Below the pieces are notes generated by a model. That model was not told where the DNA came from. It was given only the letters and a program-made list of their open reading frames with translations, and searched no databases. A stretch of 64,000 bases of DNA, taken from positions 1,178,001-1,242,000 of the forward strand of contig NZ_JNYY01000001.1 of assembly GCF_000716785.1 (NCBI RefSeq). The letters are read 5' to 3'. Shown in pieces: positions 24,034 to 32,365 of this stretch. The stretch is from Amycolatopsis vancoresmycina (GTDB lineage Bacteria > Actinomycetota > Actinomycetes > Mycobacteriales > Pseudonocardiaceae). Numbering within the stretch: the first letter of the stretch is position 1; each line of letters opens with the position of its first letter. The translations under genes were made by a program, and so were the position numbers.

Positions 24034-25260
24034 ATGACGATTTCAACCCGACATCGAGTCGGTTTTCCCTTTCTGACTCCGGGCGAGCTGGACGACATCA
24101 ATTCCAGGCCGGCTCTGCAGCAACCCGAATGGGCCGACGCGGAACTGGCCGAGCAGGTCCAGTCCGACATCGCCCACCTGCCCGGCCTCGTGCCGTGGGA
24201 CGAGGTGCGGATGCTGCGCGCCGCCCTCGCCGGTGTCCACACCGGACATTCCACGGTCATCCAGGCAGGCGACTGCGCGGAGGATCCCGGGGAGTGCACG
24301 CCGCGGTCGATCGAGCGAAAGGTCGCGTTGCTCGACACGGTGGCCGGCGCGATGCGCTTGCACACCGGCAAACCGGTCCTGCGGATCGGGCGGATCGCCG
24401 GCCAGTTCGCCAAACCTCGCTCGCGGCCTGCCGAACGCTGTGGTGACGTGGAACTGCCCGCGTTTCGCGGCCACCTGGTCAACCTGCCCGCTCCCGACCG
24501 GCGCAGCAGACAGCCGGATCCGATGCGAATGCTGAGCTGCTACTGGGCGAGCAGGACGGCGGTGGGGTTGCTGCGTGACGAGGTACCCGCGTCCCGGGTG
24601 TGGACCAGCCACGAGGCACTCGTGCTCGATTACGAGCTGCCGCTGCTCCGGCGCACCGACGACGATCGCTTGTTTCTCAGTTCGACGCACTGGCCGTGGA
24701 TCGGCGACCGGACCCGGCAGCTCGACGGTGCCCACGTCGCCCTCTTGGCCGGCGTGGCCAACCCGGTGGCGTGCAAAGTCGGCCCGAGCATGACTTCCGC
24801 CGAACTGGTGGCGCTGTGCGAGCGGCTCGATCCCGGTCGCGAGCCGGGCCGGTTGACGCTGATCGCCCGCCTGGGCGCGGACCTGGTGTCCGATCGGCTG
24901 CCCGGGCTCGTGTCCGGCGTGCGCGCGGCGGGCCATCCCGTGATCTGGCTGTGTGATCCGATGCACGGGAACACTGTCACCACACCGGACGGCGGCAAGA
25001 CCCGCTTCCTGGCGACCATCACGCACGAAGTGCGAGCCTTCCGGGAAGCCGTACCTTCCGGCGGCGGTGGCCTCCACCTGGAAACCACGCCCGATGCCGT
25101 CCACGAGTGCGTCACGGACGAGCCGGCGACGGCACACGGCGCCGAGAACTACACGAGTTTCTGCGATCCCCGGCTCAACCCACACCAAGCCATGCTCGTC
25201 GTGGACGCCTGGGGCCGCACGTACGACCAGCCGACCGGAGCGCGGAGACATCACCCATGA
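24034..25260 (+). CDS. Class II 3-deoxy-7-phosphoheptulonate (DAHP) synthase
   Basis: A 408-residue plant-type/PhzC-like DAHP synthase that condenses PEP with erythrose 4-phosphate, the entry step of the shikimate pathway. Recognisable elements are VIQAGDCAED (metal-binding Cys), RIGRIAGQFAKPRS, FRGHLVN, WTSHEALVLDYE, STHWPWIGDRTRQ, NPVACKVGPSM, IWLCDPMHGNT and GGLHLETTPD. Feedback loops seen in housekeeping copies seem reduced. It starts with ATG at 24034 and overlaps the isochorismatase-like gene in ATGA. With the local mutase and enolase producing PEP, the cluster controls its own chorismate supply. Confidence 0.94.
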   Translation: MTISTRHRVGFPFLTPGELDDINSRPALQQPEWADAELAEQVQSDIAHLPGLVPWDEVRMLRAALAGVHTGHSTVIQAGDCAEDPGECTPRSIERKVALLDTVAGAMRLHTGKPVLRIGRIAGQFAKPRSRPAERCGDVELPAFRGHLVNLPAPDRRSRQPDPMRMLSCYWASRTAVGLLRDEVPASRVWTSHEALVLDYELPLLRRTDDDRLFLSSTHWPWIGDRTRQLDGAHVALLAGVANPVACKVGPSMTSAELVALCERLDPGREPGRLTLIARLGADLVSDRLPGLVSGVRAAGHPVIWLCDPMHGNTVTTPDGGKTRFLATITHEVRAFREAVPSGGGGLHLETTPDAVHECVTDEPATAHGAENYTSFCDPRLNPHQAMLVVDAWGRTYDQPTGARRHHP

Positions 25261-25913
25261 GCATCCCCGAGATCGCCCCGTACCCCATGCCACTGGCCGG
25301 CGAGCTGCCGGACAACCAGGTCACCTGGACCGTCGACCCGGACCGCGCGGTGCTGCTGGTCCACGACCTCCAGCGGTACTTCCTCGACCCGTTCCCGGCG
25401 CACGCCTCCCCGACAACCGATTTGCTTTCCAACATCCAGGTGTTGCGGGAACTGTGCACCGAACGCGGCATGCCCGTGTCGTTCAGCGTCCAACCCGGCG
25501 ACATGAGCGACGCCGACCGCGGCTTGCTGAAGGACTTCTGGGGCCCCGGGATGTCGCGCGAACCGCGACACCGGCGTGTCGTCGGCCGGCTCACCCCGAC
25601 GACGCACGACCATGTCTTCATCAAGACGCGCTACAGCGCTTTCCACCGCACTCCCCTGCTCGAGTTCCTCCACCGCAGCGGACGCGACCAGCTCATCATC
25701 TGTGGTGTGTACGCACACATCGGTTGCCTGCTCACCGCCTGTGACGCCTTCACGAACGACATCCAGCCGTTCCTGGTCGCCGACGCGATCGCGGACTTCA
25801 CCCCCGCCTTGCACCAGCAGGCCCTGGACTACGCCGCCCGGCGATGCGGGGTGGTGCTGACCTCCGCGAACCTGGTTGCCTCCCTCGGCGCGGCGACCTC
25901 CGGCGTGACCTGA
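25257..25913 (+). CDS. phzD: PhzD-type isochorismatase (2-amino-2-deoxyisochorismate hydrolase)
   Basis: A 218-residue cysteine-hydrolase-fold enzyme that splits pyruvate from 2-amino-2-deoxyisochorismate, giving trans-2,3-dihydro-3-hydroxyanthranilate. VLLVHDLQRYFLDPF carries the catalytic aspartate, FIKTRYSAFHRTPL the lysine and the PhzD-like RYSAF signature, and IICGVYAHIGCLLTACDAF the core strand. Length is near the usual ~207. It is translationally coupled to the DAHP synthase. There is no PhzF, PhzA/B or PhzG in the window, so phenazine is not the product. Confidence 0.93.
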   Translation: MSIPEIAPYPMPLAGELPDNQVTWTVDPDRAVLLVHDLQRYFLDPFPAHASPTTDLLSNIQVLRELCTERGMPVSFSVQPGDMSDADRGLLKDFWGPGMSREPRHRRVVGRLTPTTHDHVFIKTRYSAFHRTPLLEFLHRSGRDQLIICGVYAHIGCLLTACDAFTNDIQPFLVADAIADFTPALHQQALDYAARRCGVVLTSANLVASLGAATSGVT

Positions 25914-26001
25914 ACGAACGAGCCAACTCGAGACAGGTTCACGATCACCTCGTTTTCCGGGCATCGATGTCCGGGATCTTCAAAGAAGGGGAATACTCGT
26001 C

Positions 26002-26439
26002 ATGTTCGCACTCCGCACCCGTCCGAGCGCCCGGCACCGCGCGGCAGTCGCCGCGGCCGTCGCGGCGGCAACGCTCGTTTCCGTGGCACCTTCGGCCGTC
26101 GCGGCCCCGTCCACGGCTGCCGCCGCTCCGGCCACCCGGCTCGAGGTCGGCTCCAGCACCGCCGACGAGAGCTACTTCGACTTCACGCCCTATTTCTACG
26201 CGCGCTCCGCCCTGGTCGAAGGAACCCTGCACGCCGTTGGATGCGTGCGGGCCTACGCCGCCACATACGCGGGCCCCAGCCACAGGCTCGACTACCGGAG
26301 CACGAGCCTGAAATGCAACACCACGGTGCCGGTCAAGCTCGAACTCAAGGCGGACGTCCCCGGCGGAGCCGACCGGATCCTCGTCGAACTTCGCGACGAC
26401 GCGGGGAACCTCCTCGCCTCCGGCTGGGTGTACCGCTGA
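26002..26439 (+). CDS. Small secreted protein at the end of the biosynthetic operon
   Basis: 145 residues with an N-terminal signal peptide (MFALRTRPSARHR, an alanine/valine-rich core, AVAAPS cleavage region) and a mature ~100-residue beta-rich domain. Two cysteines are visible (AVGCVRAYAATY and LKCNTT), perhaps one disulfide. GAAGGGGAA precedes the ATG. It lies 88 bp downstream of the PhzD-like gene on the same strand and before a strong terminator, so it may belong to the operon. I do not recognise the family; binding or carrying the product outside the cell is only a guess. Confidence 0.75.
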   Translation: MFALRTRPSARHRAAVAAAVAAATLVSVAPSAVAAPSTAAAAPATRLEVGSSTADESYFDFTPYFYARSALVEGTLHAVGCVRAYAATYAGPSHRLDYRSTSLKCNTTVPVKLELKADVPGGADRILVELRDDAGNLLASGWVYR

Positions 26440-26446
26440 GCTGAGC

Positions 26447-26494
26447 GCGATCGTGCGGGGAGCACGCTGTCCGCGGTGGTCCCCGCACGATCGC
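26447..26494 (+). terminator. Terminator closing the biosynthetic cluster
   Basis: GCGATCGTGCGGGGA pairs perfectly with TCCCCGCACGATCGC (15-bp stem, long 18-nt loop) just after the secreted-protein stop codon. It marks a natural right boundary of the cluster. Confidence 0.75.
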
Positions 26495-26584
26495 CGTCAC
26501 CCAGCCCGAATAGACGTTCCCGTGGCTGAAGCTTGCGTCTCGATCTGCCGGCGTATGTCCAGAACGGAACCACGGTGGCGCTGA

Positions 26585-26700
26585 TCGCAGCGTGCGCAGC
26601 ATCTGCACCGGCGGGTCGACCAGCGCCTCGCCCCAGCGCGACAGCCCGGAGACGATGCCGAGCAGGACCCCGGCGACCGCGTCGAGCGCGAACCCGGCCG
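26585..26700 (-). pseudogene. Fragment of an ssuC-like ABC transporter permease
   Basis: The minus strand encodes FALDAVAGVLLGIVSGLSRWGEALVDPPVQMLRTL, a good match to the core of aliphatic-sulfonate ABC permeases (SsuC), where a glycine-rich membrane helix is followed by the DPPxQMLRTL loop. Nothing recognisable precedes or follows it, so only about 38 codons survive. It supports a decayed sulfonate-uptake locus here. Confidence 0.55.
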
Positions 26701-26835
26701 AGCGACACCGCGAACGCGGACCACCGGACTGATCCACCGCCGCAGATCGGGTCGCCTCGCGGGTTTGCGCGATGGTCCCGTGGCGAGGTGTACGTCGGTG
26801 CGGGAAAGGGACACGGGTTTCTCCCCGGACCGAGT

Positions 26836-27178
26836 TCAGGCGAGGATGGACCGGCCCAGCCCGGTCAGGACGGCGTCGTCCTGCGGGTTGTGGACCCGGC
26901 TGCACAACACGCCGCGGTAGTGCCGCTGCAGCGAGTTGGTCCGGGTCAGCCCGGGATTGCCGGTCAGCGCGACGGCCTGTTCCACCGCCTCGATGAGCAG
27001 CCGCGTCGCGAGCACCTTCGCCACCCCCGCCTGCGCCGCCGCGGCCGGGTCGCCCTCGTCGGCCCGGCGGGCGAGCCCGAACAGGATCTCCTCCGCCCCG
27101 GTGATCTGCGCGGCGATCTCGCCGACCCCGGTCTGGAACCTCGGCAACGTGGCCAGTGGCTTGCCGAGCCCGCTGGGC
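26836..27178 (-). pseudogene. C-terminal fragment of an acyl-CoA dehydrogenase-like flavin monooxygenase
   Basis: About 115 C-terminal residues, from SGLGKPLATLPRFQ through GAEEILFGLARRAD, VLATRLLIEAVEQAVALTGNPGLTRTNSLQRHYRGVLCSRVH to the stop. The helical C-terminal domain and the final HNPQDDAVL segment are typical of the DszC/SfnC-like branch of the acyl-CoA dehydrogenase family. The catalytic N-terminal and middle domains are missing. The gene breaks off where the ssuD-like fragment begins. Confidence 0.6.
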
Positions 27179-27890
27179 CCGCGACGGCGACTTCACCGAC
27201 AAGCCCACCCGCTACCGCCGCACCGGCGACTTCCTGACCGTGGTCCGGCGGACGTGGGACTCGGCCGAACCGTTCGACCACGAAGGCGAGTTCTACCGGG
27301 TCCGCGGCGCGCGCTCCGACGTCCGCCCGGCCGCCGGGATCCCGGTGTACTTCGGCGGCGCCTCGGCCGACGCCATCCGGGTCGGGGCGAAGCACGCCGA
27401 CGTCTACGCGTTCTGGGGCGAACCCCTGGCCGGGATCGCCGAGCGCATCGAGCAGGTGCGAGCCGCGGCCGGCCGGGACATCGCCTTCAGCGTCAGCCTG
27501 CGGCCCATCCCCGCCGCGACCGAAGCCGAGGCGTGGAACCGCGCGCGGGACATCCTGCGGCTGACGCAGGAGCGCGTCGGCGAGTTCAAGGGCCGCCGCG
27601 ATTCGAGCGAGGCCGTCGGCTCGCAACGGCTCCTGGAGGCGGCCGCGACCGGCGAGGTGGTGGACGAACGGCTGTGGACGGCGGTGGCGAAGACGACCGG
27701 CGCCGCCGGGAACTCGACCGCGCTGGTCGGCAGCTACGAGCAGGTCGCGGACTCGCTGCTCGGCTACGTCCGGCTCGGTGTCGGCACGCTGCTGATCCGC
27801 GGGTTCTCGCCGCTGGCCGACGCCCGCGACTACGGCACGCTCGTAAATCTGGTCCGGGAGCGCGCGGACGCGGTTACCGTCGGCGCATGA
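27170..27890 (+). pseudogene. C-terminal part of an SsuD-like alkanesulfonate monooxygenase (LLM class)
   Basis: About 240 residues starting RWARDGDFTDKPTRYRRTGDF and continuing FDHEGEFYRVRGARSDVRP, IPVYFGGASADAIRVGAKHADVYAFWGEP and GSYEQVADSLLGYVRLGVGTLLIRGFSPL. SsuD releases sulfite from alkanesulfonates with reduced FMN. The first ~130 residues of the barrel, including the usual N-terminal strands, are absent, and the frame has no good start. The stop overlaps the next gene's ATG, so the downstream genes were once its operon partners. Confidence 0.65.
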
Positions 27891-30112
27891 AGCCGAGCAC
27901 ATCGCACTGGGGCGCCTTTTCCGCCGAGGTCGACGCCGACGGCCGGCTGCGCGTCGAGCCGCACCCGGCGGACCCGGCGCCGTCGCCGCTGCTGGGCAAC
28001 CTGGCCGCCGCGCTGGACCACCCGAGCCGGGTGGCCCGGCCGGCGGTCCGCCGCGGCTGGCTCGAAGACGGACCGGGCCCGGACGACCGCCGCGGCCGCG
28101 ACGAGTTCGTCGAGGTGCCCTGGGACGACGTCCTCGACCGGCTGGCGGCGGAACTCGACCGGGTCCGGACCCGGCACGGCAACCAGGCGATCTTCGGCGG
28201 CTCGTACGGCTGGGCGAGCGCCGGGCGGTTCCACCACGCCCAGAGCCAGCTGCACCGGTTCCTGAACACGATCGGCGGCTTCACCGGATCGCGGAACACC
28301 TACAGCAACGGAACGTCATCGGTGCTGCTGCCGCACGTCGTCGGCGACATGCACGCGGTGCTGCGCCAGGCGTCGACGTGGCCCACGATCGCCGAGCACA
28401 CCGAGCTGATCGTCGCCTTCGGCGGTGTGCCGGAGAAGAACGTGTTCGTCACGCCCGGCGGGGTCACCGTGCACGGCACACCGGGTCACCTCGCGCGCCT
28501 GCGGGCCCGCGTCGCGCTCGTCAGCCCGCTGCGCGACGACTTGCCGTCCACAGTGGACGCCCGCTGGTACCCGGTCCGGCCCGCCACCGACACCGCGCTG
28601 ATGCTCGCGCTGGCGCACACGCTCGTCGTCGAAGGTCTGCACGACCGAGAGTTCCTGGCGCGCTACTGCGTCGGCTTCCCGGAGTTCGAGCGGTACCTGC
28701 GTGACAAGGACCCGGAGTGGGCGGCCGGGATCACCGGCATCCCGGCCGCCGACATCGTCGCGCTCGCCCGGGAGATGGCCGCGAACCGGACGTTGATCAC
28801 GGTCACGTGGTCGTTGCAGCGCACCGAACACGGCGAGCAACCGGTCTGGGCGGGCATCGCGCTGGCGGCGATGCTGGGGCAGATCGGCCTGCCGGGCGGC
28901 GGGTTCGGGCACGGCTACGGCTCGATGGGCGACGTCGGCGACACCGGCCCCGAGCTGCGCGTCCCGTACCTGCCGCAGGGCGTGAACCCGGTGGACGAGT
29001 TCATCCCGGTGGCCCGGATCGCCGACCTCCTGCTGCACCCGGGTCGCAAGTACGACTACAACGGCGAAGTCCGCCGCTACCCCGACACCCGGCTCGTCTA
29101 CTGGGCCGGCGGCAACCCGTTCCACCACCACCAGGACCTCAACCGCCTGCGCCGCGCGTTCACCCGCCCGGACACGATCGTCGTCCACGAACCCCATTGG
29201 ACGGCGACCGCGCGGCACGCCGACGTCGTGCTGCCCGCCACGACGGCGTTGGAGCGCGAGGACCTCGGCTCGGGCCGCCGGGACACCCACCTGATCGCGA
29301 TGCACCGGATCGCGCCGCCCGCGGGTGAGGCCCGCGACGACTACACGATCTTCGCCGCTTTGGCGGCCCGGCTCGGCGTCGCCGAGGCGTTCACCGAAGG
29401 CCGTTCCCCGCGGGAGTGGCTGGAACACCTGTACCGCTCCTGGCGCGAAGAACCGACGTTCGATCGGTTCTGGGCCGACGGCGAACTGCGGCTGCCGCCC
29501 GGCCGCGAGCACCACACGCTGTTCGCCGACTTCCGCGCCGACCCGGTCGCGCACCCCCTGCGCACGCCGAGCGGCCGCATCGAGATCACGTCGGCGACCG
29601 TCGCCGGGTTCGGCTACCCGGACTGCCCCGGCCACCCGGTCTGGCTGCCGCCTTCCGAGTCCGGGCCGTTGTGGCTGATCGCGAACCAGCCGCACACCCG
29701 CCTGCACAGCCAGCTCGACGCCGGCGACGTCAGCCAGGCGGGCAAGGTGGCGGGCCGCGAGCGGCTCCGCCTGAACCCGGCCGACGCGGCGGCCCGCGGC
29801 ATCACGACCGGCGACGTCGTCCGGGTGTTCAACACGCGCGGCGCCTGCCTGGCGGGCGCGGTCCTCGACGACGCCCTCCGCCCCGGCGTCGTCCAGCTCC
29901 CGACCGGCGCCTGGTTCGACCCGGTCGAGGACCACCCCACCGGGCCGCTGTGCGCGCACGGCAACCCGAACGTCCTGACCGCCGACATCCCCTCGTCCCG
30001 GCTGTCGCAGGGCTGCGCCGGCCAGCACGCCACCGTCGACGTCGAACGCTTCACCGGCCCCGCCCCGCGCGTGCGGGCACTGCACCCCCCGCTTCGGAAA
30101 GGAAGCCGATGA
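27887..30112 (+). CDS. Molybdopterin-dependent oxidoreductase (BisC/DMSO-reductase family)
   Basis: A 741-residue molybdoenzyme lacking a twin-arginine signal and an N-terminal Fe-S cysteine motif, as in cytoplasmic biotin-sulfoxide reductase. It begins MKPSTSHWGAFSAEVDADG and shows FGGSYGWASAGRFHHAQSQLHRFLN, NTYSNGTSSVLLPHVVG (serine-ligand region), AEHTELIVAFGGVPEKN, GGFGHGYGSMGD, YWAGGNPFHHHQDLN and the C-terminal cap QPHTRLHSQLDAGDVS...RLSQGCAGQHATV. It is coupled by ATGA overlaps to the broken ssuD upstream and the flavin reductase downstream. Reduction of a sulfoxide or N-oxide is likely; the true substrate is unknown. Confidence 0.9.
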   Translation: MKPSTSHWGAFSAEVDADGRLRVEPHPADPAPSPLLGNLAAALDHPSRVARPAVRRGWLEDGPGPDDRRGRDEFVEVPWDDVLDRLAAELDRVRTRHGNQAIFGGSYGWASAGRFHHAQSQLHRFLNTIGGFTGSRNTYSNGTSSVLLPHVVGDMHAVLRQASTWPTIAEHTELIVAFGGVPEKNVFVTPGGVTVHGTPGHLARLRARVALVSPLRDDLPSTVDARWYPVRPATDTALMLALAHTLVVEGLHDREFLARYCVGFPEFERYLRDKDPEWAAGITGIPAADIVALAREMAANRTLITVTWSLQRTEHGEQPVWAGIALAAMLGQIGLPGGGFGHGYGSMGDVGDTGPELRVPYLPQGVNPVDEFIPVARIADLLLHPGRKYDYNGEVRRYPDTRLVYWAGGNPFHHHQDLNRLRRAFTRPDTIVVHEPHWTATARHADVVLPATTALEREDLGSGRRDTHLIAMHRIAPPAGEARDDYTIFAALAARLGVAEAFTEGRSPREWLEHLYRSWREEPTFDRFWADGELRLPPGREHHTLFADFRADPVAHPLRTPSGRIEITSATVAGFGYPDCPGHPVWLPPSESGPLWLIANQPHTRLHSQLDAGDVSQAGKVAGRERLRLNPADAAARGITTGDVVRVFNTRGACLAGAVLDDALRPGVVQLPTGAWFDPVEDHPTGPLCAHGNPNVLTADIPSSRLSQGCAGQHATVDVERFTGPAPRVRALHPPLRKGSR

Positions 30113-30600
30113 TCGACCTCCAGTCCGTGACGTCCGAGAGCCACCTGCGCGAAGCCTTCGGCTGCTTCCCCTCCGGCGTCACCGCGGTGTGCGCCCTCGT
30201 CGGCGGACAACCCCGCGGGATGGCCGCCAGCTCCTTCATCTCGGTCTCCCTGGCACCGCCGCTGGTGTCGATCTGCATCCAGCGGACATCGTCGACCTGG
30301 CCCCTCCTCCGGAACCGGCTGCGGCTGGGCCTCAGCGTCCTCGCCGAAGGACAGGACGACGCTTGCTTCAGCCTGTCCTCCCGGCAGGGCGACCGCTTCC
30401 GCGACGTCGAGTGGGAGCCCGGGCCGGACGACAGCGTCTTCATCAGCGGATCGAGTGCCTGGCTCGAGTGCTCCATGCACGACGAGGTCCCAGCCGGTGA
30501 TCACGTGATCGCCCTGCTGAAGATCCACCGCATCCGCACCGACCGGACCCCACCACTGGTCTTCCACGGCAGCCGCTTCCGCCGGCTCGCCGCCGTCTGA
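30109..30600 (+). CDS. Flavin reductase domain protein
   Basis: A 163-residue NAD(P)H:FMN reductase of the HpaC/SsuE-substitute type. SHLREAFGCFPSGVTAVCAL, GMAASSFISVSLAPPLVSICIQRTSSTWPLL, RLGLSVLAEGQ and the GDHVIALLKIHRI strand with a near-terminal FHGSRFRRL are characteristic. Such proteins supply reduced FMN to two-component monooxygenases, here probably the now-broken SsuD-like enzyme. ATG lies in ATGA, with AAAGGAAG upstream. It may now be an orphan reductase. Confidence 0.9.
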   Translation: MIDLQSVTSESHLREAFGCFPSGVTAVCALVGGQPRGMAASSFISVSLAPPLVSICIQRTSSTWPLLRNRLRLGLSVLAEGQDDACFSLSSRQGDRFRDVEWEPGPDDSVFISGSSAWLECSMHDEVPAGDHVIALLKIHRIRTDRTPPLVFHGSRFRRLAAV

Positions 30601-30619
30601 GCCTCGGAACGTCGGGCGG

Positions 30620-31477
30620 TCACTCGCCACGGCGACGGGTGAGGTGGCGGCGTGCCATGGCCGCGAAGTGCTGGATCTCCGGCATCGTGCGGTGGCGGGT
30701 GTAGGCGAGCGCGACAACGACCGGTTCGGCGTCGTGGATTTCGACCGCGACGAGGTCGTCGCGGCGGTGATACTGGGCGACACCGGCGGGAAGAACGCAA
30801 AACCCCTCCCCCGCGGCCACAGCTTCCAGCCGTTCCTCGACGGCGACGAGCGGACGGCGGCGGGGTGCGCTGTCGCCGCGCCAGCCCGGGAGGGAACCGG
30901 GGTCGTCGACCAGCGGCATGGCTCGCAGGTCCTCCAGCGTCAGCTTGGTCGCTCCGGCCAGCGGCGAGGCGGCCGGGACCACGGCCACCCGCGGCACATC
31001 GAGCAGTTCGACGTGCCGCAGTTCGCGGGATTTCAACGGCAGCCACACGAAACTGACGTCCACGGTGCCGTCGAGCAGGTACGGCTCCTGTTCGACGATG
31101 GGCACGTAACGGGCGTCGACCGACACCTCCGGGTGGGCGGCGCGGAACTCGGCCAGCAGGTCGGTGAACGGCACGCCGGGCATGAAGCCGATGGTGAACT
31201 CGTTGCCCAGGCGCGCGGCGGCGCGGGCCCGGCGTTCGAGGGCGACGGCGGAGGCCAGCAGCGGCACCGCGTCCTCCAGTAGCTGACGGCCGGCGCCGGT
31301 GAGGGCGGTGCCGCGGCGATCGCGGGTGAACAGCGTGACGCCGAGGGACTCTTCGAGTGCCTGGATCTGCCGGCTCAGGGCGGGTTGGGTGATGTGGAGT
31401 TCCGCCGCGGCCCGGACGTAGCTCTGGCTCTGGGCGACAGCAACGAAGTAGCCGAGCTTCCGAAGGTCGAGAGACAT
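30620..31477 (-). CDS. LysR-family transcriptional regulator
   Basis: A 285-residue LysR protein. The N-terminal winged helix (1-60) reads LRKLGYFVAVAQSQSYVRAAAELHITQPALSRQIQALEESLGVTLFTRD, followed by the linker helix and a periplasmic-binding-like effector domain (~90-270). It is divergent from the alpha/beta hydrolase gene across 150 bp that hold a 35-bp dyad. Activation of the hydrolase/NTF2 pair in response to a small aromatic or acidic inducer is the usual arrangement; the inducer cannot be read. Confidence 0.92.
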   Translation of the reverse strand: MSLDLRKLGYFVAVAQSQSYVRAAAELHITQPALSRQIQALEESLGVTLFTRDRRGTALTGAGRQLLEDAVPLLASAVALERRARAAARLGNEFTIGFMPGVPFTDLLAEFRAAHPEVSVDARYVPIVEQEPYLLDGTVDVSFVWLPLKSRELRHVELLDVPRVAVVPAASPLAGATKLTLEDLRAMPLVDDPGSLPGWRGDSAPRRRPLVAVEERLEAVAAGEGFCVLPAGVAQYHRRDDLVAVEIHDAEPVVVALAYTRHRTMPEIQHFAAMARRHLTRRRGE

Positions 31478-31501
31478 GCCGGAAGCTTATGCCGGTTCGT
31501 T

Positions 31502-31536
31502 CGCTGCGCTCATGCCGGAAAGGCATGAGCGCAGCG
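31502..31536. promoter_or_regulatory. Perfect 15-bp inverted repeat in the LysR/hydrolase divergent region
   Basis: CGCTGCGCTCATGCC and its exact complement flank GGAAA, 25 bp upstream of the LysR start. The core ATGCC-N5-GGCAT resembles a LysR box (T-N11-A type dyad); a second ATGCCGG copy lies at 31493. It could be the regulator's binding site or a hairpin in the hydrolase leader. Confidence 0.55.
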
Positions 31537-31627
31537 GAAAGAAGCATTGGCGGGACGAGCCGCGCCCAGGCCAACCTCTGAGGTACCTCCCAGCCGGGAG
31601 AACGTCACCTCGACTCAAGGAGCCTTC

Positions 31628-32365
31628 GTGGGCATCTTCGGCCGCCACCCATCCCCGTCCGCAGGCGGGGACGAGCCGACCATCGTCATCGTGCACGGCG
31701 CGTTCGCCGACGCCACCGCCTTCGGCGCCGTCGCCGACCGGCTGATCGGCGCAGGCTTCCCGGTCATGGCGGTCGCCAACCCGCTGCGCGACCTGCACAC
31801 CGACGCCGCCTACGTCCGCTCGGTCCTGGACGCCGTCGCCGGGCCGGTCGTCCTGGTCGGGCACTCCTACGCCGGGTCGGTCATCACCCAGGCCGCCGCC
31901 GGTGCCGGCAACGTCAAGGCGCTCGTCTACGTCGCCGCCTTCATCCCGCAGGCGGGCGAAAGCTCGGCCGAGCTGAACGGCCGGTACCCCGGTTCGCTGC
32001 TGACCCCGGACAACCTCGTCCTGGTACCGACCCCGGACGGCCGCACCGACCTGTACATCAAGCCGGAGCGCTACGAGGAGGTCTACGCCGGCGGGCTGAG
32101 CGCCGAACAGGTCCGGATCGCCGCGTTCGCCCAGCGTCCCGTCACCAGCGAAGCCCTCGGCGGCGTGGTCTCGGACGTGCCCGCCGACGACCTCCCGCGG
32201 TGGCAGGTCGTCGCCACCGAGGACCACGCGGTCCCGGCCGAACTGCAGCGGTACCTGGCCGACCGGGCCGGCGCGAAGATCATCGAGGCCGACTGCGGCC
32301 ACGACGTCGCCGCCGCCCGGCCCGCGCAGGTCGTCGAAGCCGTCCTCGCGGCGGCCGCCGCATGA
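31628..32365 (+). CDS. Alpha/beta hydrolase
   Basis: A 245-residue cofactor-free hydrolase. TIVIVHGAFADATAFG gives the oxyanion-hole strand, VVLVGHSYAGSVI the GHSYAG nucleophile elbow, and IIEADCGHDVAAARPAQV the catalytic histidine. GTG at 31628 is favoured by AAGGAG five bases upstream. It is the first gene after the LysR operator and overlaps the NTF2-like gene by ATGA. It belongs to the esterase-like group often paired with LysR; substrate unknown. Confidence 0.88.
   Translation: MGIFGRHPSPSAGGDEPTIVIVHGAFADATAFGAVADRLIGAGFPVMAVANPLRDLHTDAAYVRSVLDAVAGPVVLVGHSYAGSVITQAAAGAGNVKALVYVAAFIPQAGESSAELNGRYPGSLLTPDNLVLVPTPDGRTDLYIKPERYEEVYAGGLSAEQVRIAAFAQRPVTSEALGGVVSDVPADDLPRWQVVATEDHAVPAELQRYLADRAGAKIIEADCGHDVAAARPAQVVEAVLAAAAA

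Noticed and set aside
24034..25913. Phenazine biosynthesis
   Set aside because: Only PhzC-, PhzD- and PhzE-type genes are present. PhzF, PhzA/B and PhzG are absent from the window, so the route stops at dihydro-3-hydroxyanthranilate.
26440..27150. Functional small genes between the cluster terminator and the ssuD remnant
   Set aside because: The open frames either are pieces of known larger families (SsuC, acyl-CoA dehydrogenase-like) or low-complexity sequence without ribosome sites.
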